Assembly (NCBI GenBank): GCA_021802085.1
Contig: JAKAAZ010000117.1
Location: forward strand, 1 to 10,693
Length of the DNA: 10,693 nucleotides
Reading direction: 5' to 3'
Source: Acidobacteriota bacterium
GTDB taxonomy: Bacteria > Acidobacteriota > Terriglobia > Terriglobales > Acidobacteriaceae
Shown one piece after another: positions 7,780 through 10,693 of the stretch. Numbering within the stretch: the stretch's first letter is position 1; every line of letters begins with the position of its first letter. Under the pieces are notes generated by a model. It saw nothing but the letters and a program-made list of their open reading frames with translations, was not told the DNA's origin and searched no databases. The translations under genes and the position numbers were made by a program.

Positions 7780-8551
7780 CCTAGCTCGACCCGAGCCATT
7801 GCGAGTTGAATCGAACTTGGAAAGACAATAACCTCGCCCAGGAATATCCTCCCAAAATCCTGAATTTCGACGAAGTGACCGATTGTCTTGCCCGGAACTG
7901 TTCCTTCGACGCCATCGACCAGCGAACATAGAACACATCCGTCTTTTTTCAACTCACGCTTCGGTTCCATCCACCCGTATCGTTGAAGCGCCCATTCATA
8001 CGCGTTTCCGCTGGTGCTCTCAGCTACGCTTCGGACGATTGCCCGGGCTTGCTCCTGGCCTGTTTGCAGAAGGGCGGGCCACATATTCCGCATCTGAATA
8101 TTATCCGCTCCGGTGCCTGCTCCCAACAAGGTCGAATTCAGCACAGGGCAAACATCCTGCCCGCCCACCCGAAGGCCTTCGAAGTGTGAGCCGGCAAAAG
8201 AAACTTCAGCAGGCCCACCATCTCTCGGATGCTCGACAGATATTTGAGCCACAATTCTTTCTGCGGTCACAATTTCCAGAATATTCAGCCCTTCGACAAC
8301 CGAAGTCACCAGCGTGGACCATGGGCCATCTGTTTCGACCGTTCGCCAAAAACACGCGTATATGTGGAGCGGCATGAGACGATTTCCTTGAAATTGAAGG
8401 CCTCCGACCGCGCAGTTGTGTATCCGCCCACCGAGGGCAGGGAAGCGGACGCCTGGGAGGGCACGATCTCTTGAAACGATTTTTCGATGAACCCGCCTAG
8501 CGAGCTCGCGTCTGCATGATAATAAAAGACTTTTGCCGCATCGGATCGCAT
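7710..8551 (-). pseudogene. Unassigned ~280-aa protein, coding region split by a frameshift
   Basis: Two overlapping frames look like one gene. The 5' part runs from ATG 8551 (or 8554) to a stop at 8306 and reads VFYYHADASSLGGFIEKSF, then GGYTTARSEAFNFKEIVSCR. The 3' part reads from about 8350 to the stop at 7710, with DGPWSTLVTSVVEGLNILE, VAQISVEHP, GCVLCSLVDGVEG and FGRIFLGEVIVFP. The join needs a -1 shift near the five-T run at 8347-8351. After a shift the product would be about 280 aa. I recall similar full-length Acidobacteria proteins of unknown function in which these segments are continuous; that is memory, not a search. AAGGAG at 8557-8562 is five bases before ATG 8551, favouring that start. 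It begins 23 bases after the anti-sigma stop and its end overlaps or abuts the CHAT start, so it belongs to the operon. No signal peptide or helix is obvious. It may be a sequencing error, a true pseudogene or recoding. Confidence 0.65.
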
Positions 8552-8574
8552 CATAGCTCCTTAATGCAGCGATT

Positions 8575-9273
8575 TTAGTTCTGACTTCTCAAAGCAAAAT
8601 CGTAATGGGCAAGATCGATACTAGTCCCAGGATGAGATGCATCCAGGTTTCCTTGCACGAGGAGTGAATACTTGCCATCCATCCTATCGACCGCTGGGAT
8701 GCGGATGGAGATCGTGTCTTTGGCCTGTTGGGAAGAAACCTCAACCTGCCAGGTAAGTTTTCCGGAAGGGGAATACAGGGAGCACGTGTAGGTCGAAAAT
8801 CGGTCTTGCGTGGGGATGTCCAAAAACAACAAAAAGGGCTGCGCAGTTCCTACGGTAAGGGAAGGCATTTGGCCGCCGCGGCTGTTGCCGCCGACGAGAG
8901 AGATGGAAGGCAAAACCTCTGGAGCACTGGATTGAGAAATTTGATGGGTCAGGCGCGGATAGACCACGACATTCTGATACGCAATGACGAGCAGTGATGC
9001 AGCTAACAGAGGCATAACGAGCGCGGGCTTCCAAAGCAATGTGAAGCGCCGCTTTGTGACCTTAGCCTGCGAAGTCCTGGAAGAAGAATTGGCTTTCAAC
9101 TCCGCCTTCGTCGCATCCAGAAATGCTGCGGTTGCGCGAAGGTCCGCCGCGCACTCTGGACAGTCGAAATAGTGCTCCTCGAAGTCGTCGCGCAATTGAG
9201 CGGGCAGCTCATTCAGTAGATACTTTTCGACCGCCATTAATTGCATCGCCTTTTGATGGTCCATCGAAGACAT
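8575..9273 (-). CDS. Membrane-anchored zinc-finger anti-sigma factor, 232 aa
   Basis: Likely holds the neighbouring sigma factor inactive at the membrane. The N-terminus has the zinc-finger anti-sigma signature His34-xxx-Cys38-xx-Cys41 (EEHYFDCPEC) after the helix VEKYLLNELPAQLRDDFEE. One membrane helix at about 83-103 follows a basic patch (KVTKRRF). The remaining ~125 residues would be outside the cytoplasm and are beta-rich (PFLLFLDIP, YTCSLYSPSGKLTWQVEVSS, GKYSLLVQG), a plausible sensor region. The start is the ATG at 9273 with GGGAG four bases upstream; the second ATG at 9264 is less well spaced. It lies 48 bases after the sigma gene and 23 bases before the next gene, as expected for a sigma/anti-sigma operon. 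Confidence 0.88.
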   Translation of the reverse strand: MSSMDHQKAMQLMAVEKYLLNELPAQLRDDFEEHYFDCPECAADLRATAAFLDATKAELKANSSSRTSQAKVTKRRFTLLWKPALVMPLLAASLLVIAYQNVVVYPRLTHQISQSSAPEVLPSISLVGGNSRGGQMPSLTVGTAQPFLLFLDIPTQDRFSTYTCSLYSPSGKLTWQVEVSSQQAKDTISIRIPAVDRMDGKYSLLVQGNLDASHPGTSIDLAHYDFALRSQN

Positions 9274-9321
9274 CCCACTCCCAAAGTGCCGAATCTATAA
9301 ATAGCGTGCCATGTATTCGAG

Positions 9322-9900
9322 CTACAAGGGGCCCTGCTCCCCCAAGTATTGCACATACAATGATTTAAACGACTGCTTCGCCCGGTGGACTAGCACCCTC
9401 AAGTATTCCCGGCTGACCCCAAACTCAGCACAAACTACATCCTTGTCGCGCTCATCGAGCAGCACGGATTCAAGTAGATGCCGGTCCCGTTCCGTTAACC
9501 GATTCAATATCTCCCGTACCACCCTCGCCGTGTCCTTGCTCTCAAGAACGGTCAGCGCGCTCGGTTCGCGATTGACGTAGACGGTCTCCGGTTCATCCTC
9601 GAGGCTCGATTCCCTCACAGTCTTGGAGCGATAATGCTCAAACAAGACATGGTTGCAGATCGAATTCACAAATGCTCCAAGCCGATCAGCCTGTCTGACG
9701 CCTCCCTCGGCGCGTAACAAACCAATCACTCTGACAAATGTTTCCTGTCTGATGTCTTCGATGGCTTCATTGGAACTCAATCGGGAACGCAATTTCAGCC
9801 GAATGAGTTCGCTGAAATAGCTCACGAAGTGAGCTTCGATCCGAGCGTCACCCGATCGAAGTTTGTCAACGTAAGACGCGTCAAACGCGAAAAATTGCAC
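9322..9900 (-). CDS. ECF-type RNA polymerase sigma factor, 192 aa
   Basis: Directs RNA polymerase to a specific promoter set, probably including its own operon. Region 2 spans about 18-92, with the core-binding and -10 recognition helices visible as IEDIRQETFVRVIGLL and LGAFVNSICNHVLFEHYR. Region 4 spans about 126-182: ILNRLTERDRHLLESVLL followed by the helix-turn-helix DKDVVCAEFGVSREYLRVLVHRAK that contacts the -35 element. There is no region 1.1 or 3, which places it in the ECF group. The start is GTG at 9900 with GGAGG eight bases upstream. A TAATAT that could serve as a -10 lies at 9937-9942 (minus strand), but no -35 matches well. The adjacent anti-sigma gene is the likely regulator. The subgroup cannot be assigned by eye. 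Confidence 0.92.
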   Translation of the reverse strand: MQFFAFDASYVDKLRSGDARIEAHFVSYFSELIRLKLRSRLSSNEAIEDIRQETFVRVIGLLRAEGGVRQADRLGAFVNSICNHVLFEHYRSKTVRESSLEDEPETVYVNREPSALTVLESKDTARVVREILNRLTERDRHLLESVLLDERDKDVVCAEFGVSREYLRVLVHRAKQSFKSLYVQYLGEQGPL

Positions 9901-10083
9901 GCACCGTTCCTCCGTCGTAGCTGAAGCTTAGGCCTCATATTACACCGGGAGGAACCTCTTACGATATGTGTGTGCATCGAGTTCCGCCTCATCCTCCGTT
10001 CCAGCCGTATCGCAGATTTGCTGTATTCGTGCAAAGGTGCGCACATAGCTGAGTTGTCATCGAATCATCGGTCGCTGGTGATT

Positions 10084-10440
10084 TCATTGGCGCCTCGAGT
10101 AGTAGCGGTTCATGAAATTCATCACGCTATCGAACAGCGTAGGGCAATCGAAACAGACCCGCACGTTCGACTCATCTCTATCAGCGTCGCTCCCGATAAG
10201 TCGGCAATCCGCTCTGGATTCACGTTTGTGCGGCACGAAGTCGTTCTCCGCACCCGCAAACGTGCGACTCGACAGATAGTTTTCTGCTGCCGGCTCTTGC
10301 GCCACAGCAGGCGGCCTTCTATCGAGTCGCTCGCCATTGCTTGCTGAGAGAACCGAGGAAGAAGATGTTCCAACCGGTGCAAAGTTGCGGCCATTCTGAA
10401 TTGTCCGCAAGTGGCGAATACTGGTTTTCTGCGATTGCAT
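10084..10440 (-). CDS. Hypothetical protein, 118 aa
   Basis: I do not recognise this protein. It is polar throughout, with no signal peptide or membrane helix. Two parts stand out: a central Glu/Ala-rich stretch (QEPAAENYLSSRTFAGAEND) and a C-terminus that looks folded (NVRVCFDCPTLFDSVMNFM), ending in a basic tail. The ATG at 10440 has AGAGGG eight bases upstream. It ends 183 bases before the sigma gene start, on the same strand, and could be cotranscribed or separate. Competing frames on both strands have poorer amino-acid composition, with many Arg and Cys and no folded-looking segment. A real gene is more likely than not, but nothing confirms it. Confidence 0.5.
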   Translation of the reverse strand: MQSQKTSIRHLRTIQNGRNFAPVGTSSSSVLSASNGERLDRRPPAVAQEPAAENYLSSRTFAGAENDFVPHKRESRADCRLIGSDADRDESNVRVCFDCPTLFDSVMNFMNRYYSRRQ

Positions 10441-10510
10441 GCCAACAGCCCTCTACTCCCTGATAGTGAGGGTGAGATCGAAAACGTTACAAAACCTCGA
10501 CCGGACTGTA

Positions 10511-10520
10511 CCTGTACAGG
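10511..10520. repeat. 10-bp perfect palindrome CCTGTACAGG
   Basis: CCTGTACAGG is a perfect dyad and is preceded by an overlapping TGTACC, giving tandem TGTAC units. It could be a half of an operator. The spacing of its CTGT and ACAG boxes (six bases) does not fit the E. coli LexA box. Confidence 0.3.
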
Positions 10521-10531
10521 CGTTGCGCCAC

Positions 10532-10549
10532 GAGAAAATCGATTTTCTC
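10532..10549. promoter_or_regulatory. 18-bp perfect palindrome, possible operator
   Basis: GAGAAAATCGATTTTCTC is perfectly self-complementary with no loop. This geometry suits a dimeric DNA-binding protein more than an RNA hairpin. It lies about 92 bases upstream of the 118-aa gene. It also lies inside the weak 65-codon minus-strand frame, where it would encode EKIDFL, so a chance coding origin is possible. Confidence 0.35.
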
Positions 10550-10565
10550 ATCGGCGAGGCATGGT

Positions 10566-10585
10566 CTCCGCAGCCGAGTGCGGAG
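10566..10585. repeat. 7-bp-stem hairpin CTCCGCA / TGCGGAG
   Basis: CTCCGCA at 10566-10572 pairs perfectly with TGCGGAG at 10579-10585 around a 6-base loop. No T-run follows on either strand, so it is not a clear terminator. Confidence 0.3.
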
Positions 10586-10693
10586 TTGTGCGATAGATCG
10601 ATTCCCAACCTCTAAATAGTGCCAGGAAATCTCCATTTTCAAAAAAGATTGGTTCGCATGAAACGGTTTCACCCTGCGATGCACTATCTGTTT

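Larger units (their letters stand above)
10441..10693. other. Right-end intergenic region with clustered palindromes
   Basis: No gene is supported with confidence. A minus-strand frame of 65 codons (10487-10684) has ordinary composition in its second half (LADEKIDFLVAQRLYRYS) but no ribosome binding site, and it starts near the window edge. Three perfect inverted repeats lie within 75 bases (10511-10585) and are listed separately. The region may hold the promoter and operators of the 118-aa gene or the end of a gene entering from the right. Confidence 0.35.

Noticed and set aside
9970..10347. Plus-strand 125-codon frame opposite the 118-aa ORF
   Set aside because: No ribosome binding site, Arg-rich composition and no recognisable motif; the minus-strand frame is the better candidate.
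10506..10519. CTGT...ACAG pair as a LexA box
   Set aside because: The spacing is 6 bases, not the 8 of the E. coli-type box, and no SOS gene is adjacent.
1..10693. CRISPR array, IS element termini or rRNA
   Set aside because: No regularly spaced direct repeats, no transposase motifs and no rRNA-like conserved blocks were seen on either strand.

Overview
The window looks like bacterial chromosome of moderately high GC, most likely from an Acidobacteriota (Terriglobia-like) soil organism. That assignment is an inference. It rests on the gene set (ECF sigma factor, HxxxCxxC anti-sigma factor with the phrase EKYLLNELP, TPR-CHAT protein, and a tandem-domain hypothetical family) and on recalled resemblance to Acidobacteria proteins, not on a search. 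No rRNA, tRNA, CRISPR array or complete insertion sequence was seen.

Layout, left to right. Bases 1-364 are a leader with no supported gene. A plus-strand gene (365-1837) encodes a 490-aa alpha/beta hydrolase with two membrane helices inserted before its GHSLG nucleophile elbow. It converges on minus-strand genes. These are a small 81-aa phage-like protein (1990-2235), a DUF1360-type membrane protein that it overlaps (2202-2561), a strong palindrome (2577-2604), and a 710-aa protein with two copies of an unassigned beta-rich domain (2626-4758). Just upstream of that gene's Shine-Dalgarno, and on the opposite strand, lies what looks like the 5' fragment of a group II intron (about 4771-5070) with no reverse transcriptase.

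The right half is a minus-strand cluster that reads right to left as one probable operon. It contains an ECF sigma factor (9322-9900, GTG start), a membrane-anchored zinc-finger anti-sigma factor (8575-9273), an unassigned ~280-aa protein split by a frameshift (7710-8551), and a TPR-CHAT caspase-like protein with a lipoprotein signal (5236 to about 7779). An unassigned 118-aa ORF (10084-10440) lies upstream of the sigma gene. The last 250 bases hold three short palindromes and no gene I can defend.

The most interesting system is the sigma / anti-sigma / unknown / TPR-CHAT cluster. The sequence suggests an envelope-stress-type switch controlling a putative cysteine peptidase whose lipobox would place it outside the cytoplasm. 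Two anomalies affect it: the frameshift in the third gene, and the absence of any ATG, GTG or TTG codon at a sensible place for the CHAT start. Either could be a sequencing error, real decay or unusual translation.
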